Part shown: positions 1 to 11,493 of the stretch, piece after piece | Layout of the letters: every line of letters starts with the position of its first letter | Position numbering within the stretch: position 1 is the stretch's first letter | Source of the DNA: Magnetovibrio sp. | GTDB lineage: Bacteria; Pseudomonadota; Alphaproteobacteria; Rhodospirillales; Magnetovibrionaceae | Assembly: GCF_036568125.1 (NCBI RefSeq) | Contig: NZ_DATCTF010000005.1 | Span: 1 to 64,000 of the forward strand | Reading direction: 5' to 3' | DNA length: 64,000 bases | The notes under the pieces: model-generated | The model's database searches: none | Seen by the model: only the letters and a program-made list of their open reading frames with translations | Told to the model about the DNA's origin: nothing | Program-made: the position numbers and the translations under genes

Positions 1-71
1 ACTTCATCCCAACGACTTACGTCAGCAATCGTAACCGCCAACTCCGCCACCCATTCCTGGGCTCCAGGGAC

Positions 72-136
72 AAAAAACCGCGACCAACCTCAACTCCGTG
101 TTACCGGAGCCAGTCCGTCGCGACAGGCCGGTTTTT
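72..136 (-). other. Nested-stem element; possible short minus-strand RNA or bidirectional terminator
   Basis: CGCGAC (79-84) pairs with GTCGCG (117-122) around an inner CTCCG/CGGAG hairpin (94-98/105-109). Outside them AAAAAC (73-78) can pair with GTTTTT (131-136). Read on the minus strand the last stem runs into six T (77-72), as in a Rho-independent terminator. The minus strand also has TTGACA (160-155), a 17-base spacer and TAAAAA (137-132), a reasonable sigma-70-type promoter that would start a transcript of about 50 bases near 125. The alternative is simply a terminator for a gene left of the window. Confidence 0.3.
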
Positions 137-168
137 AGGCCGATGGCCGCGGGATGTCAAACCCTTTT

Positions 169-184
169 TTTCACATTTGTGAAA
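169..184. promoter_or_regulatory. Perfect 7-bp palindrome, operator-like
   Basis: TTTCACATTTGTGAAA has perfect 7-bp arms around a TT centre. It lies about 10 bp upstream of the minus-strand TTGACA at 155-160 and 160 bp before the peptidase start. This is the size and symmetry of a dimeric repressor or activator site, but no binding protein can be named. Confidence 0.25.
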
Positions 185-344
185 CAGGCAACGATCTTTT
201 AACAAACTGGCGGATACTCTTGATTTTTCGGGAATATTTTGGCACTAAAGGAGCCTGAATATGGATATGACCAGAAAAAAAATATATCGGGCGGATCGGT
301 TTTTAAAACCGTCACTGCCCCGATACGGGTGAAGCTATACACCC

Positions 345-1784
345 ATGCTCTTTAAAGGGGATTTTGAGCGAATGATGTTGCGCGGAATCGCAGTCGCCAC
401 GGTTTTGATCGCGGGCGCGGTTATCAATTTGAAGTACACCGACGGCATCGCCGCCGTACCGTCCCCCGACGAAACCGTCGTGGATGGAGGATACGGCCCT
501 GGCAGCCTCGCACCGGATGTGCGCCTGGGCACCGCGCCGATGTCGATCGGCAATGCGGCCGCCGCCGCCGCGCTCGATGCGTTGAAAAGCGCGCGCCCGT
601 CTGCCCTTGCCCTTGCCGCCCCTTCTTTAGATGACGCCGACATCCAGGTTGCGCCGTCTACCTATCAAACCCAAATCAGCATCAAGTCCGGCGACACCTT
701 GAGCAAAGCTTTGCGCCGCGCCGGGGCCCAGCCCCAGGATGCCGAAGCCGCGATCCGCTCGCTCAAAGGCCTCTACGATCCGCGCACGCTGAAAGCCGGG
801 CAGCATATCGATGTAACGTTTGCGCCGTCCGGCGTGGAAGGTGAAGCGGATCGTTTCCGTGGTTTTGAAATTCCCCTCGATTACGCCACGCGTATTGCCG
901 TGGCGCCTGCGCCGCAAGGCGGTTTCCAGGCCCATGAAATCGAGCGCGCTCTCAACACGCAAAACGCCCGTGCCCAAGGGGTGATCGATTGGAGCCTGTT
1001 TCAGGCCGGATCGGACGCCGGCGTACCCGCAAGCGTGATGGCCGAATTGGTGCGTGCATTTTCTTGGGACGTCGACTTCCAGCGCGACATCCGCACCAAC
1101 GACGATTTTGAACTCATGTACGAACGCAAGATCGATGAGGACGGCAAGGTCGTGCACAACGGTAAGATCGTCTATGCCGCACTGACGCTGTCGGGCGAGC
1201 GCAAGGCCATCTATATGCATACGCTGAAAGACGGCACCACCGATTACTTCGACGAAAAGGGGCAAAGCGCGAAAAAAGCCTTGATGCGCACGCCCATTGA
1301 CGGTGCGCGCCTATCATCGTCGTTCGGCAAACGCAAACATCCGATCTTGGGCTACACCAAGCTGCACACCGGCACCGATTTCGCCGCGCCGCCGGGCACG
1401 CCCATCTATGCGGCGGGCGATGGCACCATCGACACGGCCGGTTGGAACGGCGGGTACGGCAAGTACGTGCGCATTCGCCACAATTCCGAATATTCCACCG
1501 CCTACGCTCATATGAAAGCCATCAAGTCCGGCATCGGCAAAGGCAAGCGCGTGCGCCAAGGTCAAATCATCGGCTACGTCGGCACCACCGGGCGTTCAAC
1601 CGGGCCACACCTGCATTATGAAATCATCCGCAACGGCAAGAAGGTCAACCCCATGCGGGTCAAAATGCCGTCGGGGCAAAAGCTCAAGGGGTCCGAACTG
1701 GCCCGCTTTGAAGACACCCGCGAAGCCTTGAAAAACCAGTGGGCCTCGCTCGGCACCCAGGATCAACACGTCGCCCAACGTTAA
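345..1784 (+). CDS. M23 family metallopeptidase (MepM-like DD-endopeptidase)
   Basis: This 479-residue envelope protein most likely cuts peptide cross-links in peptidoglycan. An N-terminal hydrophobic segment at about residues 10-27 acts as signal or membrane anchor, followed by an Ala-rich linker. A LysM/OapA-like segment is at about 112-165 (ISIKSGDTLSKAL) and the M23 domain at about 320-440. The zinc motifs are HTGTD near 342 and HLH near 421, with the usual GYVGTTGRSTGPHLHYE context. Domain order matches MepM/YebA-type endopeptidases. The ATG at 345 is followed by in-frame ATGs at 372 and 375, so the true start may be up to ten codons later. It stands alone on the plus strand ahead of the chemoreceptor. 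Confidence 0.9.
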   Translation: MLFKGDFERMMLRGIAVATVLIAGAVINLKYTDGIAAVPSPDETVVDGGYGPGSLAPDVRLGTAPMSIGNAAAAAALDALKSARPSALALAAPSLDDADIQVAPSTYQTQISIKSGDTLSKALRRAGAQPQDAEAAIRSLKGLYDPRTLKAGQHIDVTFAPSGVEGEADRFRGFEIPLDYATRIAVAPAPQGGFQAHEIERALNTQNARAQGVIDWSLFQAGSDAGVPASVMAELVRAFSWDVDFQRDIRTNDDFELMYERKIDEDGKVVHNGKIVYAALTLSGERKAIYMHTLKDGTTDYFDEKGQSAKKALMRTPIDGARLSSSFGKRKHPILGYTKLHTGTDFAAPPGTPIYAAGDGTIDTAGWNGGYGKYVRIRHNSEYSTAYAHMKAIKSGIGKGKRVRQGQIIGYVGTTGRSTGPHLHYEIIRNGKKVNPMRVKMPSGQKLKGSELARFEDTREALKNQWASLGTQDQHVAQR

Positions 1785-1960
1785 CCCTCCTGTTTTCCTT
1801 GTCCATCCGGCCAAAAATACTTTTTTTCTTGTTCAAGTCCGTCAATATACTCACATATAATACAAAATGATGTGAGAGACGGCTTGTACACGCCTATGAT
1901 GGCGTAGTTTTCATACTCTACTCTGGAATATAATTCCCACCGGTGACTAGGAGTTCGACA
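1785..1960 (+). promoter_or_regulatory. Intergenic region with a consensus -10 box before the chemoreceptor
   Basis: The region is AT-rich and contains TATAAT at 1856-1861, a perfect sigma-70 -10 hexamer. The matching -35 (TTCAAG or TCAAGT near 1832-1838) is weak. I did not find a clear flagellar sigma-28 pattern. The box lies about 100 bases ahead of the ATG at 1961, leaving a moderately long leader. Confidence 0.35.
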
Positions 1961-3640
1961 ATGCAATTCACCATCAAGCAGAAACTTATCGGCATCGGTG
2001 TTGTATCCGTTTTGTCGCTGATCATTTTGGCTGGGATTGCGTTTTATGCCCAAACCCAGGTGTCGAATGCCTCTGGTCTGAACGAGATCCGCCAAGCGCA
2101 AATCCGCAACGTCAACGAGATGCGCCGGGCGACGCAGGGAATCATGCTCGCCGCCATGGACACGTTGGTGGACAAAGCCGAGGGCACGATCATGCCCGAG
2201 CGGCGCGAAATCATGGAAACCAATATCAAGTTCCTCCGCGAACGCGTGCGACAGATTATCGACGATGCCGACACCCAAGAAGAACGCGACATCGCAGCTG
2301 GACTCGGCACTTTGATCGACGGACTCGAAAAGGGTGTTCTGGGTGATTTGCAGGACCTCTTGGTGCGCAATGCCTCCGATGACGAATTCGCCATGTTGGA
2401 TGACGTGCTCGACGAAAACGGCGTCGGCCTCGATGAAAAGCTTGGTCTGTTCGCCAAATCGGTCGAGGACGAAGTCGCCGAAGCGACCGCGCAAATGCAC
2501 GATGCCTTGTCCTTTTCACAGATGCTGATCACCATCGCCATCATCATCGGCATTGTTGCATTGGGGGTTTTGCTCTTTGTCATCACCCGTTCAATCACCG
2601 GGGCATTGTACGGGATGACGGACGCCATGCTTCAATTGGCCGATGGCAATAAAGGCATCGAAATTCCCGCCGTCGGCCAAACCGATGAAATCGGCCAAAT
2701 GGCCGATGCGGTGCAAGTCTTCAAAGACAACATGATCAAGGCCGATCGCTTGGCCGAGGAACAAGCCCAAGCCCAAGCCCAACGCGAACAACGCGCCAAG
2801 AACATCGAACAGATGACCCAAGATTTCGATGCTAACATCAGCGGCATGCTGAATATGGTTTCGTCTGCTTCGACCGAACTGCAATCCACCGCACAGACCA
2901 TGAGTTCCACCGCCGACCAAACCAGCCATCAGGCCACCAACGTGGCGGCTGCGGCGGAAGAAGCCTCTACCAATGTTCAGACCGTGGCCTCGGCGGCGGA
3001 AGAGCTGTCGAGCTCGATTTCCGAGATCTCGCGTCAGGTGTCTCAGTCCACCCAGGTTGCGGGCGCGGCGGTGGCCGAAGTCGACGGCGCCAATCAAAAG
3101 GTCCAAGGCCTGGCCGAAGCCGCCAACAAAATCGGCGAGGTGGTGGCGTTGATCACCGACATCGCCGACCAGACCAACCTGCTGGCGCTCAACGCCACCA
3201 TCGAAGCGGCGCGCGCGGGCGAAGCGGGCAAAGGCTTCGCCGTGGTGGCGTCCGAGGTCAAGAACCTCGCCAACCAGACCGCCAAGGCGACCGAGGAAAT
3301 CTCCAACCAGATCGGCGGCATCCAAGGCGCAACCCAGGACGCGGTGCAGGCCATCGGCTCGATCGGCGGCATCATCAACCAGATCAACGAGATCACCTCG
3401 GCGATCGCGGCGGCGGTCGAAGAACAAGGCGCGGCCACCCAGGAAATCGCCCGCAACGTCGAACAGGCCTCCAGCGGCACATCGGAAGTCAGCTCCAACA
3501 TTACGTTGGTCACACAGGCGGCTTCCGAAACCGGGGCATCGTCAACAGAAGTCCTGGATGCGGCCGCGGAGCTGTCTCGTCAGGCGGAGACCTTGCGTTC
3601 TCAGGTCGACACCTTCATCACCGACATCAAAAACGCTTAA
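1961..3640 (+). CDS. Methyl-accepting chemotaxis protein
   Basis: This is a 559-residue membrane chemoreceptor passing signals to CheA/CheW. A first transmembrane helix lies at about residues 9-30 and a second at about 185-208, with a short helical periplasmic domain between them. A HAMP domain follows at about 210-265 and then a long coiled-coil signalling domain. The hairpin tip has the conserved sequence NLLALNATIEAARAGEAGKG. The ATG at 1961 is preceded by AGGAG at 7-base spacing, so it is preferred over the upstream in-frame GTG at 1943. Codon use in the signalling domain is much more GC-rich than in the first 300 codons, consistent with a domain often exchanged between paralogues. The ligand cannot be inferred. 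Confidence 0.95.
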   Translation: MQFTIKQKLIGIGVVSVLSLIILAGIAFYAQTQVSNASGLNEIRQAQIRNVNEMRRATQGIMLAAMDTLVDKAEGTIMPERREIMETNIKFLRERVRQIIDDADTQEERDIAAGLGTLIDGLEKGVLGDLQDLLVRNASDDEFAMLDDVLDENGVGLDEKLGLFAKSVEDEVAEATAQMHDALSFSQMLITIAIIIGIVALGVLLFVITRSITGALYGMTDAMLQLADGNKGIEIPAVGQTDEIGQMADAVQVFKDNMIKADRLAEEQAQAQAQREQRAKNIEQMTQDFDANISGMLNMVSSASTELQSTAQTMSSTADQTSHQATNVAAAAEEASTNVQTVASAAEELSSSISEISRQVSQSTQVAGAAVAEVDGANQKVQGLAEAANKIGEVVALITDIADQTNLLALNATIEAARAGEAGKGFAVVASEVKNLANQTAKATEEISNQIGGIQGATQDAVQAIGSIGGIINQINEITSAIAAAVEEQGAATQEIARNVEQASSGTSEVSSNITLVTQAASETGASSTEVLDAAAELSRQAETLRSQVDTFITDIKNA

Positions 3641-3665
3641 GCCATCGTTTGATGCACAATTGAAA

Positions 3666-3693
3666 AGCGAGGGGCGTTCCCCTCGCTTTTTTT
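3666..3693 (+). terminator. Rho-independent terminator after chemoreceptor
   Basis: A perfect 9-bp stem, AGCGAGGGG (3666-3674) with CCCCTCGCT (3679-3687), closes a CGTT loop and runs into six T. It lies 25 bases after the chemoreceptor stop codon. Confidence 0.9.
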
Positions 3694-3769
3694 ATGCACA
3701 TGCCCCCGCTTGCAATTTCAACGCCCAGCACGTACCACCAGACAGACGTAATTTGACCGGGGTAACACC

Positions 3770-4543
3770 ATGAGCGTCCAACTTTCATACCAAGATCTGG
3801 GCAGCGGCGAGCCGATCGTTATTTTGCATGGCCTGTTCGGATCCAAACGCAATTGGAGCGCCATCGCCAAGCGCTTAAGCGCGCACAACCGGGTGCTGAC
3901 GGTGGATATGCGAAACCACGGCGAATCGCCCTGGATAGACGGCATGGATTATCGCGACATGAGCGCGGACGTCGCCGACTTCATCAAGCGCCACGCCCTT
4001 GGCTCCTGCACCGTGATCGGCCATTCCATGGGTGGTAAGGCGGCGATGACGTTGGCACTCACCCACCCGGAGTTGGTGGCACGCTTGGTGGTCGTCGACA
4101 TCGCCCCGGTGGAACGAGAAACCGGATTCGGTGCGTATATCGAGGCCATGGCCGAGGTGCCGCTGGCCATGTGCGACAGCCGCAACGATATCGAAGAACA
4201 TCTCGCCGACGTGGTCCGCGACAAGATGGTGCGCAGTTTTCTGGTGCAGAACGTGGTGCGCGAAGAAACCGGATTTCGCTGGCGCATCAATCTGGCGGCG
4301 CTGGACGCAGGCATGGACCAGATCGCCGACTTCCCCGCGCCGGATCATCATCAAAGCTACAACAACCGAACGCTGTTCGTCGCCGGGGCGCGGTCGGATT
4401 ACATCCAACCCCACCACCTGGCCGACATCACCCGCCTGTTTCCCAAAGCCGACATCGCCCACATTCCCGATGCGGGCCACTGGCTGCACGCGGAAGCGCC
4501 GGAAGTATTCTTGCGAGAGCTAACGGCGTTTTTAGGCGCTTAA
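3770..4543 (+). CDS. Alpha/beta hydrolase, YbfF-like esterase
   Basis: This is a 257-residue cytosolic alpha/beta-fold hydrolase. The nucleophile elbow is GHSMGG with Ser86, the oxyanion-hole region is HGLFGS at about 20-25, and the catalytic histidine is in DAGHWLH near 237. The pattern VDMRNHGES matches the YbfF family of acyl-CoA/short-chain thioesterase-like enzymes. The natural substrate is not known. It follows the chemoreceptor terminator, so it has its own promoter, and its stop codon overlaps the end of the convergent gene at 4540 by four bases. Confidence 0.85.
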   Translation: MSVQLSYQDLGSGEPIVILHGLFGSKRNWSAIAKRLSAHNRVLTVDMRNHGESPWIDGMDYRDMSADVADFIKRHALGSCTVIGHSMGGKAAMTLALTHPELVARLVVVDIAPVERETGFGAYIEAMAEVPLAMCDSRNDIEEHLADVVRDKMVRSFLVQNVVREETGFRWRINLAALDAGMDQIADFPAPDHHQSYNNRTLFVAGARSDYIQPHHLADITRLFPKADIAHIPDAGHWLHAEAPEVFLRELTAFLGA

Positions 4544-5040
4544 TGACAACGATCCGAAACCGCTTGGGAAGCGGCGAGGATCGAATTGACCGAAATTTGC
4601 AGGAATGGATACAGCTTTTCGTCCGGGTCATAGCCGGAACCGACTTGCAGCCGATGGCGATTCGGTCCCAGTTCCTTGGTCTGCGGCACCGGATTGTGGA
4701 GGTGGGTCGTCAAGGTGTAGCCGCCTTGATCGACACTGTAGGTGTATTCCTCCGCCAAGGCGGAGAAACGGCGAACGCCTTCGGCACCCAAGACGCGCTG
4801 AAGTTCGTCGTAAAACGCGTCGTCGAGGGAAACGTCCGCCGGTTCGCCGTCGCTCTGAAACGGATAGTGGTCTTCCTGGTCGTGGTAATCCTCGATCATC
4901 TGGGCGATGGCGAACAGGTTTTCCGTGCGCGTGGCGTCAGTGCATTTTTGGCGGCTTGCTTGCGTCCACCAATACAATGCACCGCTGCCCGCGACGATCA
5001 AAACCAAGGCCGCCAGCCCATATACGCTCGACCGTTTCAC
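4540..5040 (-). CDS. Membrane-anchored hypothetical protein
   Basis: I do not recognise this 166-residue protein. It starts with a basic N-terminus and one hydrophobic segment at about residues 7-25 (VYGLAALVLIVAGSGALYWW), so it is probably anchored with its bulk in the periplasm. The soluble part contains AQMIEDYHDQEDHYP, loosely recalling the helix-to-loop junction of pseudopilins, and ends in a conserved-looking cysteine. No pilin peptidase site is visible. It lies 20 bases downstream of clpB on the same strand and may be co-transcribed with it. Confidence 0.6.
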   Translation of the reverse strand: MKRSSVYGLAALVLIVAGSGALYWWTQASRQKCTDATRTENLFAIAQMIEDYHDQEDHYPFQSDGEPADVSLDDAFYDELQRVLGAEGVRRFSALAEEYTYSVDQGGYTLTTHLHNPVPQTKELGPNRHRLQVGSGYDPDEKLYPFLQISVNSILAASQAVSDRCH

Positions 5041-5060
5041 ACCGCCCCCCTGCGCTTAAA

Positions 5061-7658
<2,598 letters not shown>

Positions 7659-7820
7659 GGTCCACATTCCTTGTTCGCGACAGCGCCGTCCAGCCCCTGA
7701 ATGTGATGGCGACCGGACCCGGCCTCGCGGTTTGCGGTTGTTTGCAAATGATATGTCCTGAAATCTAGTCGTCGCAACCTTACGCGTGCATAATGGCCGC
7801 AAAAATGGGAGTCGACAAAC

Positions 7821-8573
7821 ATGCACCTCGCCCAAATTCTACGCTACCCCGTCAAAAGCCTCTCCAAAGAAGAGCTGAGAACGTGTCGCTTGAGCCCGGG
7901 ACAAGGCCTGCCCTTTGACCGCCACTGGGCCTTGGCGCGACCCGACGGCGATGCGCTGAACAATCCCGGCTGGATGCCCAAATCGCATTTTCTGGTGCTG
8001 GTCAGAGAGCACGCCATGGCGCTGGCCAAAAGCCGTTTCGACGAAGCCTCGGGCCGGTTTTGCTTTGAAGCGCCGAACGGTCTGCATGCCGAGGGAAAGC
8101 TCAGCACCGAGGACGGTCGCAAGGCCATTGCCAGCGCAATGGCAAAACATTTAGGCCTCGACCAAAGCGGCGTGCCGACTTTGGTCGAGGCCCAAGACAT
8201 CGGCTACTTCGACACCACCAAAGGGCCGATCTCGATCCTGAACTTGGAATCGCTACGCGCCTTGGAAAAACTGGTCAGCCAGACAATCGACCCGGTTCGC
8301 TTTCGCATGAACCTGATAGTCGAAGGCTGCGAGGCGTGGTCGGAAACCCATTGGCCGGGTAAGCGCTTGAAAATCGGCGAATGCGTGCTGGAAATCACGG
8401 AAAACACCGGGCGCTGCAAAGCCACCCATGTCAATCCCGACACCGGCGAGCTCGACGTCAAAATCCTGCACGCACTGAAGGAACATTACGGCCACACGCA
8501 AATGGGCGTTTACGCGGTGGTGGTCGAAGGCGGCGCCATCAAAGTCGGCGACACGATGAGCCTGGTGGACTGA
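7821..8573 (+). CDS. MOSC domain-containing protein
   Basis: This 250-residue protein carries an N-terminal MOSC beta-barrel domain (residues about 1-100, starting [12 protein letters not shown]) and a C-terminal MOSC domain. Such proteins bind a molybdenum cofactor and include mARC/YcbX-type reductases of N-hydroxylated compounds. The conserved cysteine expected to bind the cofactor is in [14 protein letters not shown] near 200. No ferredoxin domain is fused, so it would need an external electron donor. It is divergent from clpB and only six bases ahead of the TPR gene, so those two are probably co-transcribed. Confidence 0.85.
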   Translation: MHLAQILRYPVKSLSKEELRTCRLSPGQGLPFDRHWALARPDGDALNNPGWMPKSHFLVLVREHAMALAKSRFDEASGRFCFEAPNGLHAEGKLSTEDGRKAIASAMAKHLGLDQSGVPTLVEAQDIGYFDTTKGPISILNLESLRALEKLVSQTIDPVRFRMNLIVEGCEAWSETHWPGKRLKIGECVLEITENTGRCKATHVNPDTGELDVKILHALKEHYGHTQMGVYAVVVEGGAIKVGDTMSLVD

Positions 8574-8579
8574 TCGCCC

Positions 8580-10394
8580 ATGCAAAACATTTTGGCGGAA
8601 GGCTATCAACTGCACCGCGCAGGAAAGCTCAAACAAGCCGCCCAACGCTACCAATCGGTCCTCAAGTCGGCTCCCAACCAACCCGATGCGTTGATGCTGT
8701 TGGGCATCGTGCGCTATGAGCAAGGCGACCTGACGCAAGCGATCAAGCACCTTGCCAAAGCCATCAAAGCCGCGCCGACCAACCCCGGCGCGCACTTCAA
8801 CTTAGGCCTTGCCCAACAGGCCCGCGGCCGTTTGCAAGACGCCGCCGACGCGTTCGCCCAGGCTTTGGCCCTGGCGCCCAGCGACATGAATGCCGCATAT
8901 TGCCTAGGCGCGGTTTTGGTGCAGATGGGTCGTTTGGACGAAGGCAAGGCCTACTTGAGCCAAGCACTGCCCGCCATGCCCGACAATCCAGGCGTTCACG
9001 GTTGGCTCGGCGTCGTCCAACAGGCCCAAGGCGACTTGAAAGCCGCGCTGCAATCGTTCAACCTCGCTTTGCAGCTCGATCCCGAAAACATCGAAGCGCT
9101 GTGCGGACTGGCCAACATGCCGGCCACATCCGTACGCCCCCAGGCAGCTTTCGATTACAGCGCAAAAGCCGCCAAGCTGGCACCGAACAATCAACAAGCC
9201 TTGCTCGCCCACGCCACGTGGCTGGAAAAGCGCCGCCGCCTCGAGGAGGCCGATCAACTGCTTGCATCTTGCCTGAAGATCGCCCCGCGCCAGCCCATGG
9301 CACATCTGGTCAAGGCCCGGGTGGAATTGTCGCAAGGCAAGTCTGATAAGGCCCGCGAGCGACTGGAAAATTTGCTCGAGCGCGACGATGTTCCCGCTGC
9401 CGTTCAGCATGGCGGGTATGCGGTTTTGGGCAAAGCCCTGGACAAGTTGGGTGCCTATGAACAGGCGTTTCAGGCATTCGATCGCAAGAATGCTGCCATG
9501 CTCGCCATGCCCGAATCGCAGCGTCTGCGCACTGACTTGGTCCCGGACGTGATCCGCAAGACCCACGCATGGCTGGACAATGATGGCCCCCAAACCCTAC
9601 CCGACACGCCGGTAAGCGAACACACGCCGATCTTTTTCATCGCCTTCCCCCGCTCGGGCACCACGTTGATGGAAATGATCCTCGGTTCTCATCCGGCACT
9701 GCAAACGTCCGGCGAATTGGCCGCCATGGGCGCGGTCATGGACAGCCTGAACAAGGTGATCGGTTGCCAGTTCGACTATCCATTGCAATTGGACACGCTC
9801 ACCGATGCGGAACGGCGTGCACTCGGCGACATTTACTGGCGCTGCTTCGAGGGTGAATTGAGTGCTCCGCCGGGTGAACGCACGCTCATCGACAAGAACC
9901 CGCTCAATTTGCTTTACCTGCCGCTGATCCGCACCGTTTTCCCGACCGCCAAAATCATCATGGCGATCCGCGACCCGCGCGATGTGTGCGTGAGCAATTT
10001 CATGCAGGCCTTCAGCCCCAACGTGTTCATGATCCATATGAAAGACATGCCGTCCACCGCGCAGTTGTACGCCGACTACATGGCGCTGTGGCGTGCGGCT
10101 CGCGGCACTATCGGGTTGGACGTTTTTGAATACCGCTACGAAGACCTAATCGATGATTTCACCACCACGGTTGGTGGCGTCGTGTCTTTTCTCAACCTGC
10201 CGTGGGACGATGCGGTCCACGACTACCAACGCACCGCGCACAATACCATCGTCTCGACGCCAAGTTATACCGACGTTTCGGGGCGCTTAAGCCGCAAGGC
10301 CATCGGCCAGTGGAAAAACTACGCGTCCTTGATGGCCGATGCGTTGGACATTCTGGCCGCCGATATAGAGGCATTTGGCTACGCCGACACATGA
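8580..10394 (+). CDS. TPR-repeat sulfotransferase
   Basis: This is a 604-residue fusion. Residues about 1-320 are tandem 34-residue tetratricopeptide repeats with the pattern A..LG......A...Y. The C-terminal part is a PAPS-dependent sulfotransferase. The 5'-phosphosulfate loop is FFIAFPRSGTT near 351 and the 3'-phosphate motif is AIRDPRDVCVSNF near 462. Alphaproteobacterial TPR-sulfotransferases of this type are common, but their acceptors are mostly unknown; surface polysaccharide or protein tyrosine are possibilities. It ends 17 bases before a strong bidirectional terminator. Confidence 0.88.
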   Translation: MQNILAEGYQLHRAGKLKQAAQRYQSVLKSAPNQPDALMLLGIVRYEQGDLTQAIKHLAKAIKAAPTNPGAHFNLGLAQQARGRLQDAADAFAQALALAPSDMNAAYCLGAVLVQMGRLDEGKAYLSQALPAMPDNPGVHGWLGVVQQAQGDLKAALQSFNLALQLDPENIEALCGLANMPATSVRPQAAFDYSAKAAKLAPNNQQALLAHATWLEKRRRLEEADQLLASCLKIAPRQPMAHLVKARVELSQGKSDKARERLENLLERDDVPAAVQHGGYAVLGKALDKLGAYEQAFQAFDRKNAAMLAMPESQRLRTDLVPDVIRKTHAWLDNDGPQTLPDTPVSEHTPIFFIAFPRSGTTLMEMILGSHPALQTSGELAAMGAVMDSLNKVIGCQFDYPLQLDTLTDAERRALGDIYWRCFEGELSAPPGERTLIDKNPLNLLYLPLIRTVFPTAKIIMAIRDPRDVCVSNFMQAFSPNVFMIHMKDMPSTAQLYADYMALWRAARGTIGLDVFEYRYEDLIDDFTTTVGGVVSFLNLPWDDAVHDYQRTAHNTIVSTPSYTDVSGRLSRKAIGQWKNYASLMADALDILAADIEAFGYADT

Positions 10395-10410
10395 ACGGCC
10401 GTCATCCATG

Positions 10411-10445
10411 AAAAAGGCCCCACACGCCGTGCGGGGCCTTTTTCA
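10411..10445. terminator. Bidirectional terminator
   Basis: AAAAAGGCCCC (10411-10421) pairs with GGGGCCTTTTT (10433-10443), giving T-runs on both strands. It separates the sulfotransferase gene (plus) from the DUF4167 gene (minus), which converge here. Confidence 0.9.
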
Positions 10446-10462
10446 TAAAATTCGAGATCAGT

Positions 10463-11194
10463 TCACGCCGTTGCGGCTTTGCTTTTGGCGTCATCCGTCA
10501 ACTCGACGACTTCTGCGTCCACCGTCTTTTTGACAGGCTTGCGGGCCGGTTTTTTAACTTGCGCCGCTTTCAACGCCGCTTCGTTCGCTGCCGCGGCCTC
10601 AGCCGCCAACGTCGCTTCGTTCTTGGCACCACCGAGTGGGCTCATAGTGGAACCGACATTGGTCGTATTGGCGTTTTGCGAACGTCCCCGCCCACGTCCC
10701 CGGGGGGGGCGCTCCTTGGCGGGACGCTCGTTCGCCTGTTCACTGGGCTGATCGCCTTCCGCATCGCTGAGCTGTACGTACCCATCATCCATAGGCGACT
10801 GCGCGTCGAACGATGGCTGGACCTCAGCCGCTTGAGCGTCCACCTGCTGCGGGCGTTCCGAGGGCTGCTGTTGTTGCTGATTCTGTTGCTGGCGTTCCGA
10901 TGACTGCTGGCGATCGGAACGGCCCTGATCGCCGTCTTGATCGGCGTTCACGATGCGGTAGTAATGCTCGGCAAACTGTAGATAGGCCTCTGCCTTGACA
11001 CGGTCGCCGCCGGATTGGCAATCGCGGGCCAATTGCAGATATTTGTCGAGAACCTGCTGAGCGCTACCGCGAACCTTAATATCGGGTCCGTTGCTCTCGT
11101 ACGTCTGATTGCGTGAATTGCGGCGGCCACCACCATTGTTGTTGGGGTTATTGCCACGGCCTCGGGAACGTCTTTGATTGGGAGCTTGCTTCAT
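10463..11194 (-). CDS. DUF4167 domain-containing protein
   Basis: This 243-residue protein has the alphaproteobacterial DUF4167 domain at its N-terminus. It begins with a very basic, Asn/Arg-rich stretch, then a helical segment at about 32-85 with SNGPDIKVRG, VLDKYLQLARDCQSGGDRV and AEHYYRIV. The remainder is low-complexity, first Gln-rich (105-130), then Arg/Gly-rich near 165 and a Lys/Ala/Val tail. The basic RG-type composition suggests RNA binding, but no function is established to my knowledge. It follows prmC-prfA in many alphaproteobacteria, as here. Confidence 0.85.
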   Translation of the reverse strand: MKQAPNQRRSRGRGNNPNNNGGGRRNSRNQTYESNGPDIKVRGSAQQVLDKYLQLARDCQSGGDRVKAEAYLQFAEHYYRIVNADQDGDQGRSDRQQSSERQQQNQQQQQPSERPQQVDAQAAEVQPSFDAQSPMDDGYVQLSDAEGDQPSEQANERPAKERPPRGRGRGRSQNANTTNVGSTMSPLGGAKNEATLAAEAAAANEAALKAAQVKKPARKPVKKTVDAEVVELTDDAKSKAATA

Positions 11195-11493
11195 GATTTC
11201 GATTTTTTAGTTGTGCAAAAAAGTGCTGACCTTTCGTCCCAAAATCCATTTGGGTACGCGCCGATATAATTTTCCCGCGACAGTGTTCGTGGGTATGTGC
11301 GGCAGCAATTGAAAGGGATGGATGAGTTTACTCGGCGCCTTGTCGTTAGAATCTCAAACATTAACTCTAAGGCGCGGAACCTGTGGCCTCATCCGGCCAC
11401 CCGTTAAAATTAACCCTAGTCGTATTGGGGCGGCTTTCCAACCCTTTATTTATCTCATTCTGCATTTATTTTTTCGCCACCGTCTTGCAAAAA
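11195..11493. promoter_or_regulatory. Intergenic region between prmC and the DUF4167 gene
   Basis: No gene is supported here. The region should hold the promoter of the DUF4167 gene. An imperfect hairpin is visible, with GCGCCTT (11335-11341) and TTAGA (11346-11350) facing TCTAAGGCGC (11366-11375); it has no T-run on either side and is not a clear terminator. The part at 11400-11500 is AT-rich. Confidence 0.4.

Larger units (their letters stand above)
1..344. other. Non-coding left edge of window
   Basis: I see no convincing gene here. Small hairpins are visible (for example CCTGG/CCAGG at 56-68), then a nested-stem element at 72-136 and a palindrome at 169-184, each listed separately. At 297-311 CGGTTTTTAAAACCG is a short palindrome, enclosed by ATCGGG and CCCGAT arms, which would fall in the leader of the peptidase gene starting at 345. 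The stretch probably holds the promoter of that gene and the end of whatever lies to the left. Confidence 0.5.

Noticed and set aside
169-184. CRP/FNR-type site
   Set aside because: The palindrome has the half-sites in reverse order and a 2-base centre, unlike TGTGA-N6-TCACA or TTGAT-N4-ATCAA.
7659-7820. Heat-shock sigma-32 promoter before clpB
   Set aside because: I looked for a CTTG...CCAT-like pair on the minus strand and found no convincing match with right spacing.
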